Shown: piece by piece, positions 53,563 through 63,566 of the stretch | Position numbering within the stretch: the stretch's first letter is position 1 | How the letters are laid out: the number at the start of each line of letters is the position of its first letter | DNA from: Mucilaginibacter sp. L196 | GTDB taxonomy: Bacteria > Bacteroidota > Bacteroidia > Sphingobacteriales > Sphingobacteriaceae | NCBI RefSeq assembly: GCF_009765905.1 | Contig: NZ_LMUO01000019.1 | Location: forward strand, 394,541-458,540 | DNA: 64,000 nucleotides | Reading direction: 5' to 3' | Notes under the pieces: model-generated | What the model was told of the DNA's origin: nothing | The model's database searches: none | What the model saw: only the letters and a program-made list of their open reading frames with translations | Translations under genes and position numbers: made by a program

Positions 53563-55350
53563 ATGAGAAAACGATTATCCTACTTGTTAACCGTGCTGTT
53601 GATGTGCTGTGTTTTAGCCAATAGCAGTTATGCACAAACGCAAGCTGTAACCAATAACAACCGTAAATGGTGGAAAGAAGCCGTTGTTTACCAAATATAT
53701 CCCCGCAGTTTTAAGGATAGTAATAACGATGGTATTGGTGATTTAAAAGGCATTATATCCAAGCTGGATTATATCAAAAGCCTTGGTGTTGATGTGATAT
53801 GGCTGAACCCAATGTATGGCTCGCCAAACGCAGATAATGGTTACGATATTAGTGATTACCGTTCGGTAATGAAGGAATTCGGGACGATGGATGATTTTGA
53901 TGCCCTGTTAAAAGGATTACACGAAAGAGGGATTAAATTGGTGCTCGATCTGGTGGTTAATCATACCAGCGATGAGCACGAATGGTTTAAACAAAGCCGC
54001 AGCTCGCGTACTAACCCATACCGCGATTACTATCATTGGTGGCCTGCCGAAAAAGGAAAACCACCATTTAGGCCAGGTGCTTTTGAAGTGGATGGAAGTG
54101 GCTGGAGGTATGATTCGCTGACCAATGCTTACTACTTGCACTATTTCAGCTATAAACAACCGGACTTAAATTGGGAAAACCCTAAAGTAAGGCAAGAGGT
54201 TTACAGCTTGATGAGGTTTTGGCTGGATAAGGGTGTGGATGGTTTCCGTATGGATGTGATACCTTTTATTGCAAAGGATATAAACTTCCCGGTTATCACT
54301 AAAAAGGATCTGGATGAAAACTACAATGGCGGCTGGGATCAGTACATGGCAAGCGGCCCGCATTTACACGATTACTTAAAGGAAGTGAACGCCCAGGTAC
54401 TGAGTAAATACAACGTAATGAGTGTTGCCGAAGGAGCTGGCGTTACTGCTGCCACAGCGCACAAATTTGTAGATGCCGACAGGCATGAGTTAAATATGTT
54501 ATATCATTTTGAAGGGGTAAACTTAGGCTATATACCCAATAGATTTAAAAAGATGGATCCACACGGTTACAGTCTAATTAAGTTTAAACAGATATACTCT
54601 AAATGGGATAGCATTTTTGAATATAAAGGTTGGGGTACAATCTATTTGGGTAATCACGACCAACCACGCATGGTTACTCGCTGGGGTAATGATGTACCAG
54701 AATACCGTGAGCTATCATCCAAAATGCTGACTACATTTTTAATGACCATGCGTGCTACACCGTACTATTATTTCGGTGATGAGCTGGGTATGAGCAACAT
54801 TAAGTTTGATAAGATTGAGGATTATCGCGATATCGAATCCATCAATATGTACAAACAGGTTAAAAATAATGGCGGCGATTTGAATGAATTTATAGAAGCG
54901 CAAAAAATATCAGCCCGAGATAACAGCCGTACACCTTTCCAATGGAATAGTTCTGAAAATGCCGGATTTACTACAGGTACGCCATGGATAAAGGTTAACC
55001 CTAATTACATTAGCATTAACGTAGAGGCGGAAGAAAAGGATAGCAATTCGGTATTAAACTACTTTAAACGGATCGTCAAACTTAGAAAAAGTGACCTCGC
55101 TTTTGTGTACGGCAGATATGATCTGATAGACAAAGCTAATCCTGATGTTTATGCTTATACCAGGACATTGAATCATGATAAATATCTGGTTTTACTAAAC
55201 TTCCACCAGCATATTTCAATTACGAATATTGGATTTAATGTAAAAGGAAGTAAACAAATGATCAATAATTATTCGGATGGATCATTAATAATTAATGGGA
55301 AACAAGTTACACTTAAGCCCTATCAGGCTGCGGTACTTAAAATACAATAG
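53563..55350 (+). CDS. GH13 secreted alpha-glucosidase, copy 2 (tandem paralogue)
   Basis: A 595-residue paralogue of the preceding gene with signal peptide to about residue 24 (NSSYAQ). It keeps VVYQIYPRSFKDSNNDGIGD, GVDGFRMDV (Asp 231), MSVAEGAG (Glu 290) and YLGNHDQPR. It differs by GSPNADNGYDI, a changed substrate loop (KDLDENYNGGWDQYMASGPH), and an insertion around residues 315-330 (LGYIPNRFKKMDPHGYS) facing the active site. Long stretches of DNA are nearly identical to copy 1, pointing to a recent duplication or gene conversion, while the loops have diverged. A terminator follows. Confidence 0.9.
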   Translation: MRKRLSYLLTVLLMCCVLANSSYAQTQAVTNNNRKWWKEAVVYQIYPRSFKDSNNDGIGDLKGIISKLDYIKSLGVDVIWLNPMYGSPNADNGYDISDYRSVMKEFGTMDDFDALLKGLHERGIKLVLDLVVNHTSDEHEWFKQSRSSRTNPYRDYYHWWPAEKGKPPFRPGAFEVDGSGWRYDSLTNAYYLHYFSYKQPDLNWENPKVRQEVYSLMRFWLDKGVDGFRMDVIPFIAKDINFPVITKKDLDENYNGGWDQYMASGPHLHDYLKEVNAQVLSKYNVMSVAEGAGVTAATAHKFVDADRHELNMLYHFEGVNLGYIPNRFKKMDPHGYSLIKFKQIYSKWDSIFEYKGWGTIYLGNHDQPRMVTRWGNDVPEYRELSSKMLTTFLMTMRATPYYYFGDELGMSNIKFDKIEDYRDIESINMYKQVKNNGGDLNEFIEAQKISARDNSRTPFQWNSSENAGFTTGTPWIKVNPNYISINVEAEEKDSNSVLNYFKRIVKLRKSDLAFVYGRYDLIDKANPDVYAYTRTLNHDKYLVLLNFHQHISITNIGFNVKGSKQMINNYSDGSLIINGKQVTLKPYQAAVLKIQ

Positions 55351-55700
55351 TATTAAAGATAAAATCGTAAGCAAGTCTACAATTTTTATTGAAAATAGGG
55401 ATGTCATTCTAAAGCGATCCACCCTTTTATAAGGGCGGATCGCTTTTTTTATACCCATGATTTGGGCATGGGCGTATCTTGGGCAAGTATGATGAGGAAC
55501 CCTTACATAATATTGGAAGGAAATATACCTGCGGGGGGGTATGGGATACTATAAAATTGAGTGTTGTATTAGTAGTTTCTGCGGCAGTATCGGTTGCTTA
55601 ATTAAAACCAAATTTAGAATTGATCGCTAAATAGCGGATATTGACTATAACTATATTTTATAAAGTGTAGCTTTATAAACCAATCATTAAAAACCAATGT
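55351..55700 (+). promoter_or_regulatory. Intergenic region with terminator and leader motif
   Basis: A 350-base gap. The first part holds the GH13 terminator (55411-55450), then AT-rich sequence. Just upstream of the regulator start is the leader element TTTATAAACCAATCATTAAA at 55672-55691. No TAnnTTTG box was found. Confidence 0.4.
55411..55450 (+). terminator. Strong rho-independent terminator
   Basis: AAAGCGATCCACCCTT at 55411-55426 pairs with AAGGGCGGATCGCTTT at 55431-55446 with one A-C mismatch, followed by a T-run. It ends the trehalase-GH13-GH13 transcript. Confidence 0.8.
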
Positions 55701-57323
55701 ATGAGGAAACTTTTACTTGCACTATTCCTGGTGTTTTGCTATTTTAATATTTTTGCTTCAGCAAGAACAGATAGTCTTTTAGCCGTTCTAAAATCAGAAA
55801 TCGCACACAGAAAGATATATGATGACCAAAAGGAGACGCAGATAAATAAGCTCAGGACTTTACTATCCCACGTAGCCGCTACCGACATTCTTTCGCAATA
55901 CAAGATAGACAGTAAATTGTATGAAGAGTACAAAGTTTACCAGTTTGATTCGGCATATGTTTATACACGTAAGCTGGAGAGTATAAGCCATTTATTAAAT
56001 GATCCAGTGAAAATTAACGATACCAAAATTAAGTATGGTTTTATACTGCTTTCGGCGGGTATGTTTAATGAAAGCTTTAACTGTTTAAGCCAGGTAAATA
56101 TCCATGTGGTGAATGATAGTACCAAAATTGAATATTACACTTTAAAAGCGAGGCTTTATTCAGACCTTGCCAACTATAACGCCAATAAATATTTTACACC
56201 GGGAGACAATGCTTTATCATTAAAATACATTGATTCCGCACTTAGGCTTTGTAAAAAAGATAGCTATGATCAATATGTAACCCGGAGCAATCAACAGATC
56301 ACTTCAGGGGATATTTCCCAACCATCAATTTATTTGATCAAATTGTTGAAGTATTATCCGCTTACCTATCATCAGCGGGCAATGGCTGCAACAGGTTTAA
56401 GTTTTTTTTATACCCGGCCCGAGCAAGCCGAGGAGCGTCGATATCTTTTAGAAGTTGCAGCAATTAATGATATTCGTTCATCGACCAAAGAAACACTGGC
56501 TGCCTTTAAACTTGGCGAACAGTTATATAAAGAGGGTGATGTTAACGATGCCTATCTGCTTATTGAGTATGCGTTGAGCGATGCTCAATATTATGGAGCA
56601 CGTTTACGAGAAATAAAAATTGCAGCAGTATTGCCTACGGTAGCTGCAACTATTAACATCAACATGGAAAAAGAAAAGAGCCGATTGGTAATTTATCTTT
56701 TATTGATGCTGGTTGTAGTGTTGTTAATTGTAGCTATTTCATTTATTGTATTTATCCAGCTGAAAAAGCTGAAGGTTAAAGAAAATATTATTAGAGACAA
56801 GAATGCCCAGCTTGAGAAAACTAATGATAAGCTTTTAGAAGATGCCCATATTAAAGAAGAATACATTGGTTACTTTTTTAACCTGATATCAACCTACATC
56901 TTAAAGTTAGAGAAGATCAAACGTAATGTAGAAAAGAAGGTTTTTACCAAAAGATACGAGGATTTGTTAATCTCCATGAACGAGATCAATATCAAAAAGG
57001 AAAGAGATTCCTTGTTTTACACCTTCGATCATGTGTTTATTAAAATATTCCCAAAATTCGTTATTCAGTTTAATTCGTTATTAAAAAAGGAGGATCAAAT
57101 ATGGCCAAAAGAGAACGAAGTATTAACAACCGATTTAAGAATATTTGCACTAATGCGATTGGGCATTAATGATAATGAAACCGTGGCTGCCATTTTGGAG
57201 TATTCTGTAAATACAATTTACGTTTACAAAATGCGTATAAAGGCCAAAGCTTTGGTACAAGGAGATGAATTTGATAATCGTATAATGGATATAAAAGCAG
57301 TTGATGTTTTAAATAAAGTGTAA
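55701..57323 (+). CDS. DUF6377-type membrane regulator (SusR-like)
   Basis: A 540-residue protein with signal peptide (FCYFNIFASA), a periplasmic helical region to about residue 320 that looks like TPR repeats (IKYGFILLSAGMFNESFNCL, AAFKLGEQLYKEGDVNDAYL), a transmembrane helix at about 328-352 (YLLLMLVVVLLIVAISFIVF), a coiled coil (ENIIRDKNAQLEKTNDKLLE) and a cytoplasmic part ending in a helix-turn-helix-like segment (DLRIFALMRLGINDNETVAA, NTIYVYKMRIKAKA). The plan matches the starch regulator SusR of Bacteroides and other DUF6377 proteins: a one-component sensor that binds a sugar in the periplasm and activates nearby genes. It sits between the GH13 pair and SusC/SusD. Family from memory. 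Confidence 0.72.
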   Translation: MRKLLLALFLVFCYFNIFASARTDSLLAVLKSEIAHRKIYDDQKETQINKLRTLLSHVAATDILSQYKIDSKLYEEYKVYQFDSAYVYTRKLESISHLLNDPVKINDTKIKYGFILLSAGMFNESFNCLSQVNIHVVNDSTKIEYYTLKARLYSDLANYNANKYFTPGDNALSLKYIDSALRLCKKDSYDQYVTRSNQQITSGDISQPSIYLIKLLKYYPLTYHQRAMAATGLSFFYTRPEQAEERRYLLEVAAINDIRSSTKETLAAFKLGEQLYKEGDVNDAYLLIEYALSDAQYYGARLREIKIAAVLPTVAATININMEKEKSRLVIYLLLMLVVVLLIVAISFIVFIQLKKLKVKENIIRDKNAQLEKTNDKLLEDAHIKEEYIGYFFNLISTYILKLEKIKRNVEKKVFTKRYEDLLISMNEINIKKERDSLFYTFDHVFIKIFPKFVIQFNSLLKKEDQIWPKENEVLTTDLRIFALMRLGINDNETVAAILEYSVNTIYVYKMRIKAKALVQGDEFDNRIMDIKAVDVLNKV

Positions 57324-57933
57324 ACCCTCACCTGTTTCGTAATGTTTACTGATCTAATGCATCCATCGAGCCCAAAAGCATTCTTGAAAAAGAAAAACAA
57401 TGTAAAAAAATATTAAATTAAGTTTATATTTTTTATAAGTGCTTGTTTTTTAAGCATTTGTTTATTAGATACTTATATTAAAAAATAGCAATATTTTTTT
57501 AAATTTTTAATAAAAAAATATGTAATACCCCTAGCTACCTATTCCTTTGTACAAGGATCAATAAGCCTGCTACCAAAGTATTGAATTTATTATTGTAGTG
57601 ATATTGATCCCACGCTTACGAGCTTATAAACCAAATAAAGAATAAATAACTATTAATGACCTGACAACAAGTGTGCATTGTTGCAAGCAGTTTGTCATTT
57701 AAAACCTGTGTGCCGTTTTAGGTATGTGCCGGTTTGCCTGTATTTATATAAACCTATATCAAATTAACACCGATGCTTAAATCACCGAAAAACAAATACA
57801 CACCACCTTAAAAATCTTAAATTATTTTAAGTAGTATGCCGGATTAACCAGCAATTTATAAATCATTTTTATTTACTGTTATTGAATTTAATAATTCAAT
57901 TTATTAAGCCAATTAAATCTCAAACCTAAAATT
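57324..57933 (+). promoter_or_regulatory. Long AT-rich leader of the third SusC
   Basis: A 610-base gap without a gene. It includes CCTTTG near 57544 as a possible -7 element, the leader motif TTATAAACCAAATAAAG at 57624-57640 some 294 bases before SusC, several weak inverted repeats such as CTTAAATTATTTTAAG near 57817, and the perfect ATTGAATT/AATTCAAT repeat at 57881-57900. The length suggests a long 5' untranslated region, with possible regulation. Confidence 0.4.
57881..57900. repeat. 8-bp perfect inverted repeat before SusC
   Basis: ATTGAATT and AATTCAAT are perfect complements around TAAT, about 35 bases upstream of the SusC start. In RNA this is a weak AT-only hairpin. Confidence 0.35.
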
Positions 57934-60927
57934 ATGCAACTAAAATTTTTACTTAATGTAAGTTACTTTGCCATTTTATGTTTCTTCTTTACTCTGCCAG
58001 CAATGGCTCAAAATAAAGTAGTTTCGGGCAAGGTTACCGATGCTAAAGATGGTTCTCCTCTTACGGGAGTATCTGTTTTAGCAAAAGGAACAAATTTTGG
58101 AATAACCACCAATACAAATGGTACGTTTAAACTTTCAGTTCCTGAATCAACCACAATCCTGGTGGTGTCCTATATTGGTTACACCGCCCAGGAGATCACT
58201 GCTGCCAGCGGAGTACCAGTTTCCATTAAGCTTGAATCCTCCTCATCTAACCTGAATGAAGTTGTTGTGGTGAGTGTTGGTTATGGTACACAACGTAAAA
58301 AAGATCTTACAGGAGCCGTGGCAAACGTCTCGTCAAAAGATTTCAATCAGGGAAGTATAGTTGACCCGCTTGACCAAATCAAGGGTAAAGTTGCTGGCGT
58401 GGTGATCACTACAGGCGGCGGCGACCCTAACCAGGCTTCTTCTATTCGTTTAAGGGGCCAGACATCGGTTAGCGGCGATCAATCTCCGCTATTTGTTGTT
58501 GACGGCGTGCCGTTAGATAATGCCCAGGAGTTCCAGAATATCGCCCCCGGCGACATTGAATCCTATGATATATTAAAAGATGCGTCAGCTACCTCAATTT
58601 ATGGTTCGCGCGGCGCCAACGGTGTAATTATTGTAACGACTAAAAAGGGTAAAGCCGGCAGAACGACTGTTGACTATAATGGCTATGTAAGCACAGGAAC
58701 CCAGAGCAAATACTATGATCTGTTAACTACACCCGAATATCTTGCCACACCGGAGGCAAAGGCAAACCCTCAAACCGGGCAAGGAGAATCAGACAACGTT
58801 AACACTAACTGGCAAAAGGCCATTAATCGTACAGCATTTACAAACAGCAATAACCTGGCCATATCCGGCGGTTCGGATGGTTTCAATTATAGGGCATCAT
58901 TGAATTATCAGAATGAGCAAGGTGTCATTATTAATAGCGGTAAGCAACAATTAGGCGTACGGTTTAATGGCGAAGAAAAGGCCCTGAACAATAAACTGGA
59001 TATTACATTAGGGATATCAAATGTTAATACAAACCGCTCTCTGGTGAATTATTCGGATATCGGTTACGTGTTTAACGCGTTGCCAACCATTCCTGTCAGG
59101 CTTGCAAATGGTTCGTTTAACGATTTTGGTGCCGGTTACCAGGCCTATAACCCTGTTGAATATTTAACAGATACTTATGATCGACACAATGAGTATCTGA
59201 CAAATATAAATTCTACAATTAATTATACCATTGTTCCGGGGCTTGTATTGGGTGCAACAGGTGCAACAAGCCGTAATAATGTACAAACACACTTGTTTAT
59301 TCCATCTTTCACAACGCAACAAAATCTCAGCCAGGCTTCTGATACTACAACTAATACAAATTCTTACAAAGGGGATATTCATCTTAATTATGATACCCAT
59401 TTTGGTAAAAATTCCCTTAGCGCAACCCTCGTTGATGAATATAACGTTTTCTATACTGATTACTTTTTTGCTTCGGCGCAGGGCTTGCTTAATCCTTTAA
59501 GTCTGGACAATAATCTGGGCACCGGTTCATCACCTGTAGCTGTGCCGATAGGTTCATACAAGGATAAATACGAGATACAATCCTACCTTGCACGTATAAA
59601 TTATAATTACGATAGTCGTTTTTATGCTACCGCCTCTATCAGAAGTGATATGTCGAGTAAGTTTAGCTCCGGTCATCAAACAGGATATTTCCCGGCATTT
59701 GATTTAGCCTATCGATTAAAACGCGATTTGTTAAGCAACGTTGACTGGATAAACGATTTGAAAATAAGAGCCGGATTGGGCGAAACAGGTAATGCCAATG
59801 GTGTTGGGCCTTATACAAATTTAGCGCTGGTTGGGCCGCCTACTGGTACCAATAATACTCAATATTACAGCGGTGCTTCAGGTGGTTATTTGCCATTTGT
59901 TACTCCTCTGCAAAACCCTAACCCTGATTTAAGCTGGGAAAAGAGGATAGGCCGTAATGTAGGGCTTGATTTCTCTTTATTTAATGATAGGCTATCAGGT
60001 AATATGAACTATTACAATGATAAGACTACTGACCTGCTATTTGCTGTATCAGTGCCCCAACCACCTAATATATACCCTACAACCGAGGCGAATATTGGTT
60101 CGTTAACCAATAAAGGATTTGAACTTCAACTTACCGGCCAGATATTAACAGGAGATGGCCTTAAGTGGACAGCTTCTGGAAATATAAATTTCCTAAAAAC
60201 CAGGATACAAAGTTTATCAGGTACGCTTGATGGGACAGCAATAAATACACCATTTATAAATGTTGGCTTGGCACAGGGACAGGGTTTAAGTTCAAACCCA
60301 ATAACCCGTTTTGTACCCGGATATGCGCCATATGTATTTTACCTTCCTCACTATACAGGTGTAAATGCACAGGGTGTTGAAGAATTTGACGGAAAAACTG
60401 TTGCTCAATGGGCGGCAGAGACAGGTGGTGTGCCTCCAAGCCATTATATTGATCCAAGCCCCAAATTTAACTATGGAATAAACAATAGTTTTAGTTACAA
60501 AAACTGGAATTTAAGCTTCTTTTTACGCGGAGTTTACGGACAAAAAATATTTAATAATACTTTGTTAGATTATGAAACTGTAACCCGTTTACCTGGAACC
60601 AATACCACTCAAGCGGCCTTAACCAACGGCGTAACTAGCGGGCCGGTAGCTTCAGATAGGTGGTTGGAAGGCGCATCTTACTTAAAGTTGGATAATGCTT
60701 CGTTAGGCTACACCTTTAGCCATATTAAAGGGTTTAATACTTTAAGGATTTATGTTGCAACCAACAACTTATTTACAATTACCAAATATAGAGGGCTTGA
60801 TCCTGAAGTGAATGTTGCTTCGTCAACTAGTCCTAATCAAAACTATATAGATGCCGACTATGGAGGTTATGCATATTATCCTCCGGTTAGGTCATTTACA
60901 TTTGGCACTAATGTTTCATTTAAGTAA
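57934..60927 (+). CDS. SusC/RagA-family TonB-dependent transporter (alpha-glucoside block)
   Basis: A 997-residue outer-membrane importer without an STN domain. Signal peptide about 1-26 (LPAMAQ), carboxypeptidase-like domain about 28-98 (VVSGKVTDAKDGSPLTGVSV), TonB-box-like LNEVVVVSVGYGTQRKKDLT at about 108-127, plug with PLFVVDGVPLDNAQEFQNIA and ILKDASATSIYGSRGANGVI, and the barrel ending TFGTNVSFK. SusD follows after 24 bases. It probably imports an alpha-glucoside such as isomalto- or trehalose-type oligosaccharides, judged from the neighbouring trehalase, GH13 and GH65 genes. Confidence 0.95.
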   Translation: MQLKFLLNVSYFAILCFFFTLPAMAQNKVVSGKVTDAKDGSPLTGVSVLAKGTNFGITTNTNGTFKLSVPESTTILVVSYIGYTAQEITAASGVPVSIKLESSSSNLNEVVVVSVGYGTQRKKDLTGAVANVSSKDFNQGSIVDPLDQIKGKVAGVVITTGGGDPNQASSIRLRGQTSVSGDQSPLFVVDGVPLDNAQEFQNIAPGDIESYDILKDASATSIYGSRGANGVIIVTTKKGKAGRTTVDYNGYVSTGTQSKYYDLLTTPEYLATPEAKANPQTGQGESDNVNTNWQKAINRTAFTNSNNLAISGGSDGFNYRASLNYQNEQGVIINSGKQQLGVRFNGEEKALNNKLDITLGISNVNTNRSLVNYSDIGYVFNALPTIPVRLANGSFNDFGAGYQAYNPVEYLTDTYDRHNEYLTNINSTINYTIVPGLVLGATGATSRNNVQTHLFIPSFTTQQNLSQASDTTTNTNSYKGDIHLNYDTHFGKNSLSATLVDEYNVFYTDYFFASAQGLLNPLSLDNNLGTGSSPVAVPIGSYKDKYEIQSYLARINYNYDSRFYATASIRSDMSSKFSSGHQTGYFPAFDLAYRLKRDLLSNVDWINDLKIRAGLGETGNANGVGPYTNLALVGPPTGTNNTQYYSGASGGYLPFVTPLQNPNPDLSWEKRIGRNVGLDFSLFNDRLSGNMNYYNDKTTDLLFAVSVPQPPNIYPTTEANIGSLTNKGFELQLTGQILTGDGLKWTASGNINFLKTRIQSLSGTLDGTAINTPFINVGLAQGQGLSSNPITRFVPGYAPYVFYLPHYTGVNAQGVEEFDGKTVAQWAAETGGVPPSHYIDPSPKFNYGINNSFSYKNWNLSFFLRGVYGQKIFNNTLLDYETVTRLPGTNTTQAALTNGVTSGPVASDRWLEGASYLKLDNASLGYTFSHIKGFNTLRIYVATNNLFTITKYRGLDPEVNVASSTSPNQNYIDADYGGYAYYPPVRSFTFGTNVSFK

Positions 60928-60951
60928 TAGTAACAGTTAAATTTAAAATAG

Positions 60952-62472
60952 ATGAAGAATATAAAAATATTGAGCCTGCTTGGATTACTCATAACCAGCA
61001 GTGCGCTTATCCAATCGTGCAAAAAACTGCCGCAGGATACTTACAGTTCTGGCCTTGCCGCTACTTATTCCACTTCACCTGCACAAATAAACGCAGTAGT
61101 AGAGTCGGCTTATGCTGCCTTAACGCCATTACAAACAGAAAGCGTGTTCCAATTAAATGAGGTTACGACCGATGAAATGATCATTCCTACTCGCGGTAAT
61201 AACTGGTATGATGGTGGTGAACACCAGGAGTTATGGTTACATGCTGTTGATGAGTTGAACGGAGATGATGTTGGAGGTTGGACAGACCTTACAAATTGCA
61301 TAACCAAAGCTAATTTCGTTATAAATTTTTTGACCAACTTACCAACCCAACCGGCAAACAATGCGGCTGTTATAGCAGAAATTAATGTTTTAAGGGATTA
61401 CAGCATATTTTTAATGATGGATTTGTATGGCAATATCCCTTTGATAACCACTTATGGCGGATCGCCGAATTTAGCTCCGCAAAACCAGGCTGCCATTTAC
61501 AAATACCTGGTAGCTAATTTACAGGCTAACATTCCTTTATTATCTGCAGAGAGCGGTATAACTACTCCGGCCAACTATGGGCGTTTTAATCAATGGGGTG
61601 GTTATATGCTATTGGCCAAGCTATATTTAAATGCACAGGTATATACAGGTACGGCTGATTGGGCTAATGCTAAAAAATATGCAGACATGGTTATTGCATC
61701 CGGTCAATATACTTTACAGCCAAATTTCTTCGATAATTTTACTTATACCAATAAAAGTTCAACTGAAAACATTTTTGTTATTCCATTCAACTTTCCTTCA
61801 ATACCGGGCAATGTGATTGAGATGTACACGCTTAACTATAATAATCAGTTAACTTATAACTTAACCGGCCAGCCTTATAATGGTTTTTGTGCACCAACTG
61901 CTTTTTACGATTCATTTGCTGCAGCTGATAAACGTACCCAAATGTGGGCAATTGGCCAGCAATATACAGCAGCAGGTGCGCCTATAGCGGGTGCTATATT
62001 TAGCAAGTATGTGCTTCAGTTAAGTAATCCTGCCGATAGCTTTGTTTATGCAGGGGCACGCAGTCTCAAATATCAACCGCAACCAGGTACCGGCAGCGCG
62101 GGTACCAGTAATGATGGTGTTCGATTCCGCCTTGCAGATGCTTACATGATGTCGGCCGAAGCTGCTTTGGAGATGGGGGATGGGGCAACTGCTGTAACCA
62201 ACGTGAATTTAATAAGGGCAAGGGCAGGACTACCACCCGTTACAACTATAACACTTGATCAATTGTTGATGGAACGCGGGCATGAGTTTGCATGGGAAGG
62301 TTGGAGAAGGAATGACTTGATCAGGTTTGAAAAAGCAACCGGAACGCCTTATTATACTGGTGCACGTGTACCAAATAAAAGCGCTGATGCTGATCAGCAT
62401 ACATTTTTATTCCCTATACCAAGTATACAAATGGCTACTAATCCTTTGTTGAAGCAAAACCCAGGTTATTAA
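60952..62472 (+). CDS. SusD/RagB-family glycan-binding lipoprotein (alpha-glucoside block)
   Basis: A 506-residue lipoprotein with Cys 23 (SSALIQSCKKL). Features: NAVVESAYAALTPLQTESVF, LRDYSIFLMMDLYGNIPLIT, GYMLLAKLYLNAQVYTG, GVRFRLADAYMMSAEAALEM, NLIRARAGLPPVTTITLDQL and MERGHEFAWEGWRRNDLIRF, with the end FLFPIPSIQMATNPLLKQNP typical of SusD proteins. It captures the substrate for the SusC upstream. A strong hairpin terminator lies 24 bases after the stop. No SusE/SusF-type protein or SusG amylase follows. Confidence 0.95.
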   Translation: MKNIKILSLLGLLITSSALIQSCKKLPQDTYSSGLAATYSTSPAQINAVVESAYAALTPLQTESVFQLNEVTTDEMIIPTRGNNWYDGGEHQELWLHAVDELNGDDVGGWTDLTNCITKANFVINFLTNLPTQPANNAAVIAEINVLRDYSIFLMMDLYGNIPLITTYGGSPNLAPQNQAAIYKYLVANLQANIPLLSAESGITTPANYGRFNQWGGYMLLAKLYLNAQVYTGTADWANAKKYADMVIASGQYTLQPNFFDNFTYTNKSSTENIFVIPFNFPSIPGNVIEMYTLNYNNQLTYNLTGQPYNGFCAPTAFYDSFAAADKRTQMWAIGQQYTAAGAPIAGAIFSKYVLQLSNPADSFVYAGARSLKYQPQPGTGSAGTSNDGVRFRLADAYMMSAEAALEMGDGATAVTNVNLIRARAGLPPVTTITLDQLLMERGHEFAWEGWRRNDLIRFEKATGTPYYTGARVPNKSADADQHTFLFPIPSIQMATNPLLKQNPGY

Positions 62473-62495
62473 GAATTACACTTTTATTGATCTGT

Positions 62496-62534
62496 CAATA
62501 ATGGAACAGCTTTTTAACTGTTCCATTATTGTTT
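62496..62534 (+). terminator. Rho-independent terminator after SusD
   Basis: CAATAATGGAACAG at 62496-62509 and CTGTTCCATTATTG at 62518-62531 are perfect 14-bp complements around an 8-base loop, followed by TTT. Confidence 0.75.
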
Positions 62535-62596
62535 AATGATCTTTATAACTATAAATTTAATTAGTTTCGGATTTTACCGGGGATTACCCTTTTTGT

Positions 62597-63538
62597 ATGA
62601 AAAGAATATTGACCATCGTTTTATTGCTGTTTATAATAATTATTATCATTGGTTTAATTCCCTTTAACAAACAAGTTGCTGTAAAAATTAATGCTTCATA
62701 TTTTAATTGTTACCAACAATTGAGTAAAGCTGAAAGCTGGGAAAAATGGAACCCAGATATAAATAAGGCAGTTAGTAATGATTCTCTTTTATGCAAACTG
62801 AATAATACTTTAAAAGGCTTCAAACTTAGCATACCAAATGGGTATTTTGATGTAAAGACGCAGTACAGCGGCAATATTTTGGTAAAGAGGGTTATAAATG
62901 GCAATGATTTTAATTATAGCTATATAATTATTCCTGGTGCTAACATATTAACTACTACTGTAATAGCTACGTTTAAAAGTAACATCATAAAATATTTTAT
63001 ACAGGCATTAGAAAAGGATGATTTAAGAAAGACAGCCATATTTGATTTTAAGAAATATATGGAAGATACAAAATCATTTTATGGCTATGCTATAACATCA
63101 GTTCTTTTAAAGGAAAGGAAAGTTATAGTAAAGAGAGAAACCGTTTTTAAGAAAGAAATTTATACCGAAACTTCTGTTATGCAAAACCAGTTGCACAATT
63201 ATATTTTATCTAAGCAATTAATACAGGCAGGCCAGGTTATGGTACAATACATCCCTAAAGCCGGAGACTCAATACAAATAACGATAGGCATTCCTGTTAA
63301 TAAGAAGATTACAACCGACAGCAGGTTTTTGTACATGCAAATACCCCCTACAAAAGTATTACTAACAGATTTTAAAGGGAAATACAACGAAAAACAAAAG
63401 GCCTTTGCCGCAATGGGAAGATACATCCAGGATAGATACCTTCATGCAATGTCTTCTCCTGATGAGGTGTTTGTAAGTAATTTACCTGTAAGAGATGATA
63501 GCGAGGTTGAATTTCGCTTAATGTATCCCATTTTATAA
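62597..63538 (+). CDS. SRPBCC/GyrI-like domain protein, membrane-anchored
   Basis: A 313-residue protein with an N-terminal hydrophobic anchor (TIVLLLFIIIIIIGLIPF). The next part at about 28-150 looks like an SRPBCC (START-like) fold (VKINASYFNCYQQLSKAESW, EKWNPD). The C-terminal half at about 160-312 looks like a GyrI-like effector-binding domain (TSVMQNQLHNYILSKQLIQA, FLYMQIPPTKVLLTDFKGKY, VEFRLMYPIL). The pairing occurs in Bacteroidota and probably binds a small hydrophobic ligand, not a sugar. It sits between two terminated units, after SusD and before GH65, and may be unrelated to glycan use. The sequence is AT-rich compared with neighbours. Confidence 0.65.
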   Translation: MKRILTIVLLLFIIIIIIGLIPFNKQVAVKINASYFNCYQQLSKAESWEKWNPDINKAVSNDSLLCKLNNTLKGFKLSIPNGYFDVKTQYSGNILVKRVINGNDFNYSYIIIPGANILTTTVIATFKSNIIKYFIQALEKDDLRKTAIFDFKKYMEDTKSFYGYAITSVLLKERKVIVKRETVFKKEIYTETSVMQNQLHNYILSKQLIQAGQVMVQYIPKAGDSIQITIGIPVNKKITTDSRFLYMQIPPTKVLLTDFKGKYNEKQKAFAAMGRYIQDRYLHAMSSPDEVFVSNLPVRDDSEVEFRLMYPIL

Positions 63539-63566
63539 TGATCAGTAAATCACAAAATAATTGATA

